Source: Euptelea pleiosperma
Taxonomy: Eukaryota; Streptophyta; Magnoliopsida; Ranunculales; Eupteleaceae
Reading direction: 5' to 3'
NCBI GenBank assembly: GCA_035048495.1
Contig: JASUTR010000075.1
Location: 208,501-272,500, forward strand
Length of the DNA: 64,000 bases
Shown piece by piece: positions 44,815 through 57,545 of the stretch. Numbering within the stretch: position 1 is the first letter of the stretch; the number at the start of each line of letters is the position of its first letter. The position numbers and the translations under genes were made by a program. Below the pieces are notes generated by a model. That model was not told the origin of the DNA, made no database searches, and saw only the letters and a program-made list of their open reading frames with translations.

Positions 44815-45480
44815 TCATTTATGCCTCTTAGCTAAAGATTCGTCGCCTGAATCGGTTGTTCAGATTCCACCAGATGTGGCTCCAGTGTATAGGGAGTTTC
44901 ATGATATTTTTCTTGATGATTTGCCAGATGAGCTTCTTCCAATGAGGGTCAATTAGCACGCAAGCGATATAGTCCCCACTCCCCGGAGCAACTTTACCCA
45001 AGCTCCTGCACTACTGAACGAGTTCCATTGTGCATGTTGAACTAAAGAAGCAAGTTGATGAGCTTCTTTGAAAGTTTGAGAGAGCTTGTGCCTTTGTGCT
45101 GTGCCAACACTTCTCATTCCCAAGAAAGATGAATCTTGGAGGATGTGCATCGATAGTCTAGCCATCAACAAAATCACGGTCAAATATTGATTTCTTATAT
45201 TGAAGTTGGACGACATGCTAGACATAATGGTCGGTGAACGGCCTTTTCAAGGATATACTTAAGAGTGGCGACCATCAAATTCACATCCCTTTGGGAGTTG
45301 AGTTGAAAACCACCTTCAAGACAAATGATGGTTTGATTGTCTTGCTCTTTGGATTGACCAATGCCCTGTGTACGTTTATGAGGGTTATGATATAGGTATT
45401 GAGGCCTTGCGTGGGCAAGTTCTTGGTTGCGTCTGTTGATGATACCCTGATTTATAGTACCTCCAAGGTAGAGTCCTATA
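44815..45480 (+). pseudogene. Ty3/gypsy reverse transcriptase remnant
   Basis: With several shifts it reads [77 protein letters not shown] and DDTLIYSTSKVES. These match the gypsy RT order, with VDDTLIY standing where FDDILIY is expected. No LTR or primer site is seen nearby. Confidence 0.78.
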
Positions 45481-45584
45481 GACGAGGAAGAGTCTCGTAA
45501 TCTAGGGCGACGTCGAGGTCGAGGCTGGGACCTAGGTAAAGATCGTGGGGGTGGTCACCAACCCCCTACTGAATATTAGGGCTC

Positions 45585-46135
45585 TATGACTACGATGACC
45601 GCATCATGAAGACGGTTAAGATTGATGCTCCTAGCTTTGATTGTCACTTGGACCCAAAAGTTTTCCTCGACTGGTTGTCTGATATGGACCATCATTCTGA
45701 GTGGTACAAAAGGCCTAAAGGATGTAGAGTTCGGTTTGCCAAGATGTAATTGGTAGGACAAGCTAAACTTTATTGGACCAACATCGAGCGTAAGATTTAG
45801 AGAAGTGGCGAAGAGCCCATTGCTCAGTAGACTGAAATGAAGGAAATCTTCATGAAGATTTGTCTTTGAGCTATTGAGAGAGACTTTTAGATTAATGGCA
45901 AAATCTTGAGCCAGAGATCTATTTATGTCGCTGATTACATCGCAAAATTCGATGAATACATGATGCATTGTAACATCAGGGAAAACCCTCTGATGACCTT
46001 ATTCGGGTTTCGTATGGGTTTCCGATTTGAGCTATACAGAGGACTGATTCCCTATGATATCCACACTTTGGGGCCTGCCCATTAGGTGGCCAAGATTTAG
46101 AGTGGTATCTGAAATTGTAGTGTGACATTTTGACT
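45585..46135 (+). pseudogene. Ty3/gypsy gag remnant
   Basis: It reads KIDAPSFDCHLDPKVFLDWL, KRPKGCRVRFAKM, VGQAKLYWTNIERK, ADYIAKFDEYMMHCNIREN and FGFRMGFRFELYRGLIPYDI with many stops, matching the retrotransposon gag domain of gypsy elements. It lies downstream of RT on the same strand, the reverse of the normal order, so the two pieces come from different copies or a rearrangement. Confidence 0.72.
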
Positions 46136-46927
46136 CTCGCAACCCGACTATTAAGCCCCCTACCATGGGATCGAAATCTAATGTTCAGAGTCAGGCTCCC
46201 TTGGGAGCGAAACTATGCGTCATCAAAGCCCTTTTATCTTAGAGGTGGCAAGTTCCTATTCAGTTTTCTTCATGGAAAAAGCTACCTCTAAACAATAGAG
46301 TGAAAGCCATCTGTATGGCCCCGTTAAAATTGATGTCTGATTCTATTGCTGCAGAAAAAAGGGCTTCCTATTATAGGAGAGTGAAAGCTACCATTATAAA
46401 CAAGTGAAAAACAAAACTACTAGTTAAAAGATGAGAACTAGAAAAGAAAAATCCTGAGTTAACAAGTGAATAAAAACAACCATATTTGCTCTTAGTTGAT
46501 TTCGAAACTTCACTACAATCGACTGTTAGCTCCGACAGTCCCGAATCTTGTTCCAAGACTTCAAATCTGTTTAAACAATTGTAATAGAAGAGATTGAGTC
46601 AAATTACGAGGTCCGATTGCGAAAAAGTCACTTGTTATAAGCTTAGGAATGTAACGCACAAACTGAGTCCAATTAGAGTCATTGACGCACGAATGGGGCA
46701 AACTTGTTCCGATAGTCCCGAATCTTGTTCCAACACTTCAAATGTGTTAAAACAGTTATAATAGAAGATATTGAGTCAAATTACGAAGTTTAGGGCCCTT
46801 GCAGTTCCTGGTGTCGAATACGCTTTTGGTGTTCACGAGTTTCCGACGACAGGGGTCTTCGAAGGCGAACTGAAAACAATGCCCTGGATTCACATTTTGT
46901 AAATCAATTCTGAACGGAAGAACAGAT
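46136..46927. repeat. Unassigned DNA with a 177-bp-offset direct repeat
   Basis: Segments 46530-46620 and 46707-46795 are near copies (AGTCCCGAATCTTGTTCCA, then AATAGAAGA and ATTGAGTCAAATTACGA). They lie about 177 bp apart. Nothing else is recognised. Confidence 0.6.
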
Positions 46928-47473
46928 CTAGCTCCCAAATATGTCTGAACGTTCATGGTGAAGATCGTGGAAGAATGCACAGGCAACACATACAATCTCA
47001 TTACCAAGAACTATAACCATTTCTGCAACTACGCGTGTCAAAGAAAGAGGAAAGCCAATCGCTTGTTGGGTTAATTGACTCGCCAGAAATGGTAAGAAAC
47101 CGATCCATTTAATGTTTGAATCAGGTCTTCCATACCTACTTTCAGGCCTTCTAATATACCCAAATGGGCTGCCCTTAATCACAACTGAATGCACTGGTGA
47201 TGTGATGCAAGTTTTAATCCAGCTGATTCGTTTAAGAGGAAGGTCCAGGGCTTGAATGAAAACGAGAATAATATCCCAACTAACCGTATCATACGCTTTC
47301 TTGAGGTTTCTTTTCGCAGCACATCTGGGATGACCACCATCTCTATGATAATTTTGAAGGATGCCATGAGTGAGGAGGATAGATGTTTCTACCCTTAATG
47401 AGTGCAGACTGGGTGAGGGTATTTTATAATCTATATTTTGATTTTGCAAGAAATTAAGTTTCCCTCTCAACAT
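46928..47473 (-). pseudogene. LINE reverse transcriptase fragment
   Basis: The 181-codon frame contains NLKKAYDTVSWDIILVFIQA, then LPLKRISWIKTCITS and SVVIKGSPFGYI, which correspond to RT blocks around the KAYD motif of L1-type LINEs. Upstream and downstream RT blocks are missing or unreadable. It is an isolated minus-strand piece. Confidence 0.7.
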
Positions 47474-48550
47474 GGTATTGATGGGATAGTTTCTAAATTG
47501 GGTTCAGTTTATTCAAAGAGTTAAGTTGGTAGAATCTTTTGATTATTGTTTTAGTAAGTTGTTTGGATGTGTTGCAAGTCAAGTTATCAAAATAGATTGA
47601 GAACTAAGTATTCATGTTTTTGTTGATAAAGTTAAGAAGCTTATTTTTGAGAGGTTTTTGTCCTTGACTCTGCCTAATTCAAAGATGCCAACCATGGAGT
47701 TCTTAGTGTCGGTCCCTATACTTGATCTTGATTGTAATCTCAGGGAGATACTGCATCACCGATCCACGTCTTCCTGGACTGATTCAAGGTCCAGTCTACT
47801 TAGGCTCGAGTCCATGGCTCCACTTGGTTGATGTTCTCCGCTACAACCATGAAATTGCTAGTTCTATCCCAATTTACCCACCCAAAGAAAGAACATATAG
47901 CTAAACACTTCCTTCTTCTTTTACCCATAAAAAGGAACTAAAAAAATAAATAAATTAGTTTAACACTTCTTTTTCATCACATACATTTATCAATTGGGGT
48001 CATGATTCGTGAATTTCTTCCCATATAGTCCTTAGTTTGCAACAGTAATTGTATGACTCTGTCAATAAATGAGTCTTTATCTTTGATTTAAAACATCAAT
48101 ATAGCTCATGTGTTTATAAATATTCCAATATTATACCAAGATATGCTAGCCCAATAGCTTTCCAATATAGATAAGTTTGCCTAGTAGTTTGATAGTTTGA
48201 TTGTGGTAGGAGTTTCTATTAGAATTTGATTATGATTACGAAGTTTGATTCATAATTTCTGTAAAACAGATGTAATCACTTATTTTCTAGAGAGAGAGAA
48301 TTGATGAAGTAAAATTTTACTTTGAGGCGAAGACTTCACTTGTGAAGAGTGATTCTTCATTGAATGGTGGATTCCGTTCTTGGACTGTTGAATTCCAGTT
48401 CCATGTTCTTCCGCTCGCACTAGTGTAGAATGAGCTCTACCATTCTACACGAAAGTTATATTAGGAACATCAAGGAGATTTGGAATTCCGACCTTTCAAA
48501 GAGCTGCTATTTGTGAATAGCATTCTATTTGGAAAGAGGACTTGGAAATG
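47474..48550. other. Unassigned DNA
   Basis: No clear domain. The stretch near 48430-48550 may be the N-terminal continuation of the LINE ORF1 remnant that follows. Confidence 0.35.
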
Positions 48551-48805
48551 AAGAACGTGGATTTTAGCTCTATTCCATTATGGGTCTCATTCTTTAACCT
48601 CCCGTTCTGATCAGCAAAAGTTCTCAGCATCATTGGAAGTGTAATTGGAAAACCTCTCTTCCCTTTTCACAAAAAAGGAATAGCTTATGCTTGTCTTTGT
48701 ATTGAAGTCTTTGTAGATGAAGCTTTGCCAAATTCGGTTCCTATTCACCTCGACAATAGAGATACACTTGAACATAAAGTCGAGTTCAGTTGGGTGACTC
48801 CTTGA
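48551..48805 (+). pseudogene. LINE ORF1 (DUF4283-like) remnant
   Basis: One frame with a single internal stop reads VDFSSIPLWVSFFNLP, VLSIIGSVIGKPLFPFHKKG, IAYACLCIEVFVDEALPNSV and DTLEHKVEFSWVTP. This matches the conserved core of plant LINE ORF1 (IPLWVRFPNLP-like, A..IGKPL and YARVCVEV-like segments). It may belong with the RT piece at 51885. Confidence 0.72.
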
Positions 48806-51782
48806 AAGGACACATACCTAATCAATGTGAAATTGGAAAAATTGCTTCTAAGTAAATTTGGTTGGAGAAAAAAACCAGCAGAACTGAGCCTTCAAAAGAT
48901 TCACATCATTTCAACTCAACTGGGAAGATAGTTTAATCTAACCTGGGGAAAATCATGATTCATCTTTGGATGATACTCACAATGGTCTACATACAACTAT
49001 CGAGGAACAACCTCATCTAAACTTAAATGTTCAACCTAGTTCTGAGATCCATGCCAGGTCACCTTCTGTTTGTGAAAATCACTAGATGATAGAAGCTATT
49101 CATAGCCCAACCTTAAGGGTAATAGTGAGTAATAGAAAGTTATTTGCAGACATTTCTATTTGGTCTACATACAACTATTGAGGAACAGCCTCATCTAAAC
49201 TTAAATGTTCAACCGAATTCTTAGATCCATGATTGGTCCCCTTTCTGTTTGTGAAAATCACAAGATTTGGTTGGTAGTGCTCCATTGAACCAGCTTTGTG
49301 ACAAATTTTGTATTGCCAATTAGAGGGCCTGAAATCGGCGCACTGACATATCCCAAAATTCGTCTATCCAAGATACAACTCAACTGGATGGACCAAAAAA
49401 AGATATCGTTGTTTCTTATTCACAAGATTTTCTGTAGATATAAACTCTTAATTTCTCTTCATGTTTAGTTGTAGGAACATATTAGTTACTTTCTACATTT
49501 TTGGTTTCCATAATTATCCTCAATTAGATCTTTATAACCATATCACGAAATTACACTAGAGGAAATAGATTTTTTGTAGTTTTTCTACTTCACATAGAAG
49601 AGCATATTCGTTCGAAAGTCAAGACTCATGTGTTCTATGATTCTTTTTGAGGATCTTATTAGAAATTTTGATTTAGTTAAAGCTAGTACCTAGGAAAGTG
49701 CAATCGTCCAGCACACTGCACACTGAGCTTTACATCTATATTTGCCTGTAAGAATCTTATTAAGTAAGCTAACTATAATTATTCTTTTCTCTGTTGATGA
49801 TTCATGCTGTTAACTTCATTGTAGAGAAATAATCTCATCCGTTCTACCGAAATAATCTGACAATAGTATATCTCATCACCATTCACAATAATTTCTCAAC
49901 AACTTACAGCCCCACAGTGAATTTGAATTGATCTTAACCACTCTTCCTTCAAAAAATACTCATTAATCTTTACCCTCCTATCATGGTATCAAGGACTATC
50001 TCAAAACCCAGCCAACAACATATAAAAGCCCAGGTATGTTTAAACTTTAAACTCATACACACTTGTAATGCCAGAAACTAGAATATGTGGGTGATATTTG
50101 CTCTATTTGTTAACATGAAAGAAATCACATTTTTGATGGATTGAGGCCCTCATTCTTGTTTGTTTTCTGTTAATATTATATTGTTATTTATGTGTGTTGA
50201 CAGGGTATGCTTCAAGTTGCTTATCTTTGGCACTGCAATTTGATTAGATGCTGAAATAATAGCCTTATAATCATGCTCTCGGTCGTACAGGTGGTATTTC
50301 ATATTGCACCATAGAATGAAATTGTACTTCTTCATACCTACGTCACATTCAGATGGGTTTAGAGCATCCAATCAAGTGGCTATATCTAGTACTTACCCAT
50401 GCCCTAAAATTAACCCACTTGGACGATCTTAACCATCCTGTATATGAACTTCTTTTTCTGAACTGTTAATCAGATGGTCCAAGAAAAAAAGTCTACTTGG
50501 TAAATGGTTTGGATCATTCCATTAGACTGTGAGCAAATCCAAGATGGGATCCATTCATTGATGCATAGTAATTTGCATTTAAAAATCAACTGTTTATTGC
50601 TTAGCACAATGGGGTTGGCCACAACCTAGAAACTATTGACACCTCTATAACCATTTTCAATTTTGTTTGAGTTCTCTAATTAAATGTAAGCATGTTTCTT
50701 TGATGACTGGCATTTTAAAACAATTCTCTGGAGGATTCATCTTTTTATTAATTTATTTGCTTATTTGATTTATGGAGCCAAGTACATTTATGAATATGCA
50801 TGCCACCCAGTCCACTGAATAAGATGCGACTACCTTCTTTTACAATGACATATAATATACTCGATTGATGTAAACCAAGCGTACCCTCAGATATTGACAG
50901 CACCCCAATCACATGAGAGCATGAGCTGTAGCACGTGATGCTAGCACTCCTGCTGCAAAAAGTGACTCCTTACTTTTAGGGTGGTTAGACTCTATCCTTT
51001 AGAGGAATAAGGTTAGTGAGACCACCATAACCTATTTATTCCTAGTAGAGGCTACATATCCTCTCCCTCTCTCTCCCCTTCTATTTTATGTCTTCTGTTC
51101 TGGTACCTTAAAACAAACTCTTGTTGCCTCGGACCAGTCCCTTGATCCCCAATTGTGTCCTTAAATCCACAACCTTAACCCTAGCCGAACCCATCATCTC
51201 TGCTGTTTAGAAAATTCGACTTGCAACATTATTAGGTCTGGTTGTTATATTTAATAACACATCAACTCTAACACCATTCCTAACCCTACCCCTGTCCCTT
51301 GATTATTTCTACCCCTAGTATTCTTAAAACTCAAATGAACTATTGAGTTTCGGAGAACAATTACCTGATGTTCGTACTTCCATGTTTGGTTTCAGATCGA
51401 ACCTGGAAGTTGCTGAACCTTGTTATAGACTAGCTCTAGGGAAGAGCAATGAGTTTGCCGTGTTAGCAACTTGAGTTGATGAGTTGGCGACATCCACTTA
51501 AGAAACAACAGACCAAGTTGCTGCTATTCCAGCCTACAAGAAACACAAGAGTTGATAATCCAACATTTTCAGGGTTTTAAGGCTCAATTGAATGATTTGA
51601 TGAAGACTTCCATGGGACTGGAGAGTATGCAAATTCCAGCACTTCTAAGAGGTGTGAATCATGCTTCTTACCAGTTCGAATAATGAGTTATGATTCTCCA
51701 TCCACAATAATCCAAGAGAGCAAAGATGGCACACATGTGGAAAATGCGCATTCTAGCCTCAAAACGTAGATGGGAGAGTTCC
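48806..51782. other. Unassigned DNA with a short direct duplication
   Basis: Segments 48992-49080 and 49158-49253 are near copies (CTACATACAACTATYGAGGA, then CTCATCTAAACTTAAATGTT), offset by about 166 bp. No other element ends or domains are recognised. The 73-codon minus ORF at 50150-50371 has no recognised features. Confidence 0.45.
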
Positions 51783-51884
51783 TCAGCTGTGTAGTCAAAA
51801 GTGTTAGGCGAGGCCTAGGCAACAAAGGTCCCTTAGGCGAGGCGTTGCCTAGGTGAAGCCTATGCAAAGCCTAGGGGATAATTT
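51783..51884. repeat. Fragment of a GCCTAGGCGA-type element end
   Basis: Repeated GGCGAGGC, GCCTAGG and TAGGCGAGGC words resemble the subterminal repeats of some plant hAT-type elements. Only one end is visible, so boundaries and family are uncertain. Confidence 0.4.
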
Positions 51885-53640
51885 ATTTGTTGAGAAAGAG
51901 TTGAAAAGCATTTCTAAATGCTTTGAGGTGGTGTTGGTCTTAAAGTAAATTTGAGAAAGAGTTGCTTGGCAGGCATCAATATTGATGGATATGTATTGAG
52001 AACTTTGACATAAATCTTGAATTGTAGGGAAGAGAAATGGTCAATGTGTTACCCTGGCCTTCCTTTAGGAGGTGATCCTAGAGTTAAGGAATTTTGGAAC
52101 CCAGTCATTGAAAGTACGAGAAGAATTTGGCGGTATAGCAGAACTAGATTTCATTGGGAGGAAGAATTGCACTCACCAAATCCACCCTCTCTAATCTCCT
52201 GTTGTACTCCACATCCCCTTTTCAAGATTTCAATCAAGATTGCAAAAAAATTGTGCGGATACAAAGATACCAAGACTGTTTCTTTGGGAATGTGATGAGG
52301 GTAAAAAGGACCATCTTTTGAATTGGAAAGATGTGGGCAGCTAAAGGAGAATGGGGGTTTGGTTTGGGGAGAACAAAATAGAGGAACTTTGCTCTTCTTG
52401 GAAAGTGATTAGGGAGCTTCCCTTGTGAAGCTATCAGCCTTTGGTATTTAGTTATGTTAAGTAAATATGGTGTGCATCAAAATGGGTGGGATTGCAATCC
52501 CAACTCTAGAATTACCACTGTTGATTATTGGAAGTTCATCATTGATTTCTTCCCATCATTCACTCTTTACATTTGTTATGACATTGATTTAGGAAGATTC
52601 AAAGTTTGATTGGACCTTTGGTGGGGACTGCCCTCTTTGTGAGGAGTACCTCAGGGTATTACACTTAGAGCTTTAGTTTCCAAAGAAATCTTAGAGGAGA
52701 GATTTAGTGGCCTCAATACTAGAATTTGGCCCTTGAATCTAATGGTGTATTTTCCTTAAAAATCCTTTTTAACGCTTTAATCAACCCCCTATTTCTGCTC
52801 TTCCTTTAAGAAACATTTGGAGTCCGGGTGTTCCTCTTAAGATCAAAGTCTTTGTGTGGACGCCACTTCTTAGAAGGATAAAATTAGTGGTCTTCTCCAT
52901 AAAAGAAGAAGGAATAAAGCTCTCTCCCCATATTTATGTTATGTGTGTGACAGATAGTGGAACAATAATCACCTTATTCATTGTGAAATCGTTGTAAAGA
53001 TTGGGTATTGCTCTCTCAACCTTGTTGGGATTCTGAGTGGTCCCATCTAACATTCTCGACTTGATTTCTCAATGGAATGTGCTTATCTATTTAGATTCTG
53101 GGCTGATTGCTTTGGAAAAGGTGTCATTGGTCCCTCACACATAGGAGTTTAAAGGAGTTCATATGAGAGATATTTTAAGAGATAGAGATTGGAAGGTGGT
53201 GACTTGGTCCTCTCCATCACCTTGTCACACTAACGTGGATTGGTGACCTCCAAATGAAGATGAAATCGAGCTTAATTTCGACAGTTACTCTTATGGCAAA
53301 ACCTGGGGACATTGGTTATGGAGGTATCTTTAGAATTTCCAAAGGGAGATCATTTTTGCATGCTTGGGTCCTATTGGGGACAGATTAAAACATGGCTGAA
53401 GCTCTTTTGTTGCTTTTGGTTTAAATCAGCAAAGAAGTTCAATTTCCTAAAATCGTGATTGAAGATGATTCCACTAATGCCAATAGTTGGGATCAGGTAT
53501 AAAGAAGGGTTCGTGGAGAATTTTTTGTATTGTTAAGTTGATCCAAACTTGGCTTCTTCTTTGTACATCTCGTTTCTTCTTGCCAAGGTTGGCCAATGAG
53601 AAATACAAGCGAGGGAAGAATAACCAGCATCAGAATTCTT
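51885..53640 (+). pseudogene. LINE ORF2 C-terminal remnant with zf-RVT and RNase H
   Basis: It is in several frames. It starts in the RT C-terminus (KSISKCFEVV), followed by YPGLPLGGDPRVKEFWNPVI, corresponding to YLGLQLGAKYRSKSIWDPVV of the LINE at 43030. The zf-RVT region (52810-53000) reads RNIWSPGVPLKIKVFVW and YVMCVTDSGTI. The last part (53234-53640) is an RNase H domain: ELNFDSYSYGKTWGHWLW, REIIFACLGPIGD, GSGIKKGSWRIFCIVKLIQT and LPRLANEKYKRG. The CACTA element begins 58 bp further on. Confidence 0.78.
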
Positions 53641-53697
53641 GATTAAACTCGTCATTATATTGTTTAGGCAGGGAAATCATTCTCAAACCCTTGACAT

Positions 53698-53885
53698 CAC
53701 TACAACAAAATTGATTTTCAATGGCATTATTTTAACAGCATTTATTATAGAACGCCATTGAAAGTAGAAAATTGACGGCATTAAGTTCATTAACGCTGTT
53801 AATATAAATATTTTATTTCACTTTGTAAGATTTTACGCTCGAGAATAGCGTTTATATTGTGAATGTCGTTAAATTAATGATAATA
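53698..53885. repeat. CACTA left TIR and subterminal repeats
   Basis: The 13-bp TIR is followed by short direct and inverted copies of GAACGCCATTGAAA, GACGGCATTAA, TTAACGCTGTTAA and GAATAGCGTTTATA motifs, as expected for transposase binding arrays. Confidence 0.88.
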
Positions 53886-54266
53886 AACCCGACATCACCT
53901 AACCTCTTCTTCAACCCCACAACCTAAAATCAAGTCTCGGCGAGCTCCAAACCCACCTCCTCTTCCTCCGTCTTTTTTCTTCTTCTTCCCTCTTTGGCCG
54001 AGAGAACTTGGCTGAGAGAAAAAGAAAGTGAAGAGGAAGGCTCCAAGCTATCTAATTATTTGAATTAGGGTTTTTGAATCTCTGATCGAAAGGTTTCAAT
54101 TTCGACCTAAGGTATTCAGATTTTTGAGAAATCTTTAGATTTCTCATCACGCCTCCTCACCATGACTCGGTTCTCTCATCTCACTCCGCTGCAACTGACC
54201 TTCCCCGTTCTCTCCATCATCTCCAACACTCAATCGTCGTCGTTGCAGCCGTTCTCTTGAGGTATC

Positions 54267-54308
<42 letters not shown>

Positions 54309-55618
54309 CTCAGATCCACTAATATCTGAAACCCTAGCTCGGTTTCTAATCCTCTAACCCCAAAATAATGCTTCTTTGAGTAGGGTATTTTGGGTTAATT
54401 CCTATACAATCAATTTTTATCCCTCTATTTTTTGTGTTTTGGGGTTTTTTGGGTCGTAACGCTGTGATGTTGTGCTCAGATCCAACACTTGAAACACTTC
54501 AAGCGGTTTCTGACCATTGTATTTGAGGGTTTCAGGTGGTTGAGGGTATCCATTTGGGATTCTAGGTTACCAACGTCGGATTTAAGGGTTTCTATCATCT
54601 TTTGCTTCATTTTGAGTGTATAGGCATGTAACCAAGTGGAAAATGACTGGCTTCGTTAGTATTGTAATTTTTGAGGAATGAATCCCAGGTGGGAAACAAA
54701 GTTAGGCCATCTGAGAAATGAGTGTTTCAGGACGGTTGCAGGTTGCAGCGGAGGCGCTGCCATTGTGGGGCTAAACCCCCAATTATTTTCTTTTCTTTTC
54801 TTGGTCATTCTTTGTCTCTCAATTTTTTGGCTGACGAACACTATTTCAAATGAAAACCCTTGTAAGCCTTATAACCCTAACAATGGTGAGTGATGTCGGA
54901 GATTGCTCTATGTTACTAACCTTAATCGCCTTCGATTCCGATTCCTTTACTGAGAGGACCTTTACCTATTGATTTATTAGACAATCCCTCGATGGTTCCC
55001 TTCATTCTCAGTTTCAAAGACCCTCCAAGCTAGAAATCTGCATTTCGTGCTTGCAAATCCAAAATCATAAGAGCAATGCAAGGCAAATCTAGATTATGTT
55101 CATTCTTTTGATTTCTTTTTCAGTTCAAGTGAAGAAAATCTAACTGATTTGGCGAAGTAATCTAACGTTTCAGTTTGTTTACATTGATTCTTTGACTCAA
55201 TAGCACAAATGCTCAAAGTTCTATTTTAACTTGAAAATTTGACTAATTTCATAAAAACAACTAACCCATCTTCTCAAACATGTTAGTTTTACTTCTTTTT
55301 TCGGTAACATTTAAATATATTTTCCTTTGCTCATTTTAGTGCCTCCATGATTATCTTTCTCTCAAAAATCATTTTTTCTTTAATGGGTTTTGTTGTTTGT
55401 GTGCATTAATAGACGCATGATGCATATGATGTTTTAGTATGAGTCAAATGATGGTTAAACTAGGCTCTAAAGTTTGAAGGTATAGGGGTATCAGTAGTTA
55501 CTTCCAAATTTTAGGGGGTGTTACAAGAATACCGTTTTCCATAAAATTGAGATTCGGTACATGTTAGGTTGAACTGAGTGCAACTACAAGATTTGTTCAA
55601 CTTTTTGTTTTGCTCTAG
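53886..55618. other. CACTA interior of unknown origin
   Basis: A CT-rich stretch and a (CT)n(AT)n microsatellite (about 54262-54308) resemble a plant 5' untranslated region, so captured leader sequence is possible. A 33-codon ATG frame at 54162 is not recognised. Confidence 0.4.
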
Positions 55619-55953
55619 AAGGCTGAAATTGTCTCTACCCGATTCATCCAGCAGGAGAACATTGGAATTTAGACTTTTGCAATCGCGTGTTAATTAATAT
55701 AGGTTTTGCATTTTAGATTTGTTATGTTTTTTATTTTTATAGTCTAGGGGTTTTCTTTTAACCTTTTTATTAGATTGTAGGTGGTTTTGGGTCTTATCTC
55801 TTGGGATTGAATAAGAAGACATATGAACAAGTTGGGATTGATATAGAGGGGAATACACCTGGGAGCTACAAGGAACCTGGAATTGGTTGGATGACTGATT
55901 TTCTTTTTGTCACAAGCTTTGTTGGGCTTTAGGCCTTAGTTGCTCCCAAGAAG
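55619..55953 (+). pseudogene. Captured fragment of a YSL (yellow stripe-like) metal transporter gene, two exons
   Basis: Exon a (55619-55702) reads TRFIQQENIGI, stop, TFAIAC, matching the FTRQENTVIQTCVVAC segment of YSL proteins. A 78-bp intron with GT and AG borders (55703-55780) follows. Exon b (55781-55953) reads GGFGSYLLGLNKKTYEQ, then EGNTPGSYKEPGIGWMTDF and LFVTSFVGL, stop (55930-55932), ALVAPKK, then GTAGAT as donor. YSL proteins are oligopeptide-transporter-family carriers of metal-nicotianamine complexes in membranes. Here only about 85 codons remain, with at least two stops and a small frameshift, so it is a dead copy. Retention of the intron shows capture from genomic DNA and not from mRNA. 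Confidence 0.87.
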
Positions 55954-57545
55954 GTAGATTTCCTTCTTTCCCTGTTGTTAGTGTTAAGTGATTTATTTTT
56001 CTGGTATTGTTGTTGAGTGATTTGGAGGATTTTCTTTCTTGTCTTTTAATAATTTGGATGTGGGTTTACATGGGGTTGATCTGCTGTGAATTAGAGTGGA
56101 CTTGTTGATCCCGAGTCTTTCGACCACTGCTATAGAAAGATACGAAAACAAGCATGATGCATCTGAAAAAGAAAAAATGGAGGCTAATAAATTGCATTAA
56201 AGTTATAAGAAATAGGAACCTAAGCTATAGAGAATAAGTTAAAATTCCACCAAGAAAATAGTGTATAGAATTGCAATTCGATAATACTTTGGCTCTTTTA
56301 GTGGACTTAATTGGATAAAAAGCACCATTAAAAGGTATTAACCTAAACTTCAAAGCAAGACATTTGTTGTGCATGTCATGTTTCTATAGTTACAGTTGAA
56401 CATAAGCTCTTATCCTTTCTTTTGTTTCATTTTGGTTCAGATCTTAGTTACGACAATTTCTGTTAGTTATGCATTTTTCCAATCATGTCCTAGTTTTAAG
56501 TTTATTTTGCAGAATTTTCAGTTGCCAAAGCCAAATCCCATACTAAATTTATTTATTTATTTGCATTAGTCATATTAATTATCAAGCATGAACAAAGACA
56601 TACTAGCAAACGTGTCAAAAGTTCCATTTCAGATTAGTTAAGTTGTTGCATTTAGCTATCACCCGTCTTCCAATTTATTGATTGAACTATAAAAATCAAG
56701 AAAATTATAATTGCATATTCAATGGATTACCTCATTTTTTTTGTTGGGACTTCTTTATGGAAGACATCATCCTATTGTGTTAATCTATTTAATCTAGTTT
56801 TTATTCTTGGAGTATATGGCATTTCCTAATCATTGTCCCAGGATGTTAGTTTTCATGGAAGATTGGCCGAATCCCAAGAAATTGGTGATGTTGAGGTTTT
56901 CCTAAACCAGGTTTTTCTTTTGTGGGTATGTATCATGAGATAGAACTCTGACTTTTCACTGTTATATGTGATTGAGAATATGGATTTTTATATGGGTGAT
57001 TTAGATCTGACTCTCTTTCTACTTAACTTCTTATTCTTTCATTTTTTTTTTCCGTCTACTTGGTTGATTTTAAACATTTTAAAAATAGCTCCGATATGTT
57101 CAGCTTCACTCAAGGGTGCTTACCCATGTATAGAAGGGATGAACTAACCAATTTCTTTAAAAAGTCCTGGTAATAAGATTTTTCTTCACTATCTATTTCC
57201 GTTTAGCAAACTTAAAAACACTCTTTAGTTGTCGGAGGCTATTCATAGCTAATTCTGCTTTTTTTCTTTGATAATCAATTCTGCTTTATTTTACTATTCT
57301 AAATGGGATCCATTATAGGTTATACACCATGATGATGGTCTATAAATTTTATTGAGCAAACTTCCTGATACTTAATAAGATCAATGTCAATCAGCTAACG
57401 GAATTGGCTGTTAGATTTTCATTGTATAATGTATTATAGGATAGCTAAATAGAGGTGGGAGGTTTTATTTTTTTAGATGAAGGACCTCTATTTTAGTCTT
57501 CAGAATGCTAACAGATGAATTTTTGTATGATTTTATTGGATGCAG
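55954..57545. other. CACTA interior, intron-like
   Basis: This is T-rich intron-like sequence. A splice-bordered stretch at about 56841-56909 (DVSFHGRLAESQEIGDVEVF between AG and GT) may be another captured exon. I do not recognise it. Confidence 0.35.

Noticed and set aside
54656..54893. Overlapping ORFs on both strands near the CACTA left end
   Set aside because: Short, unsupported by any domain, and overlapping in opposite frames.
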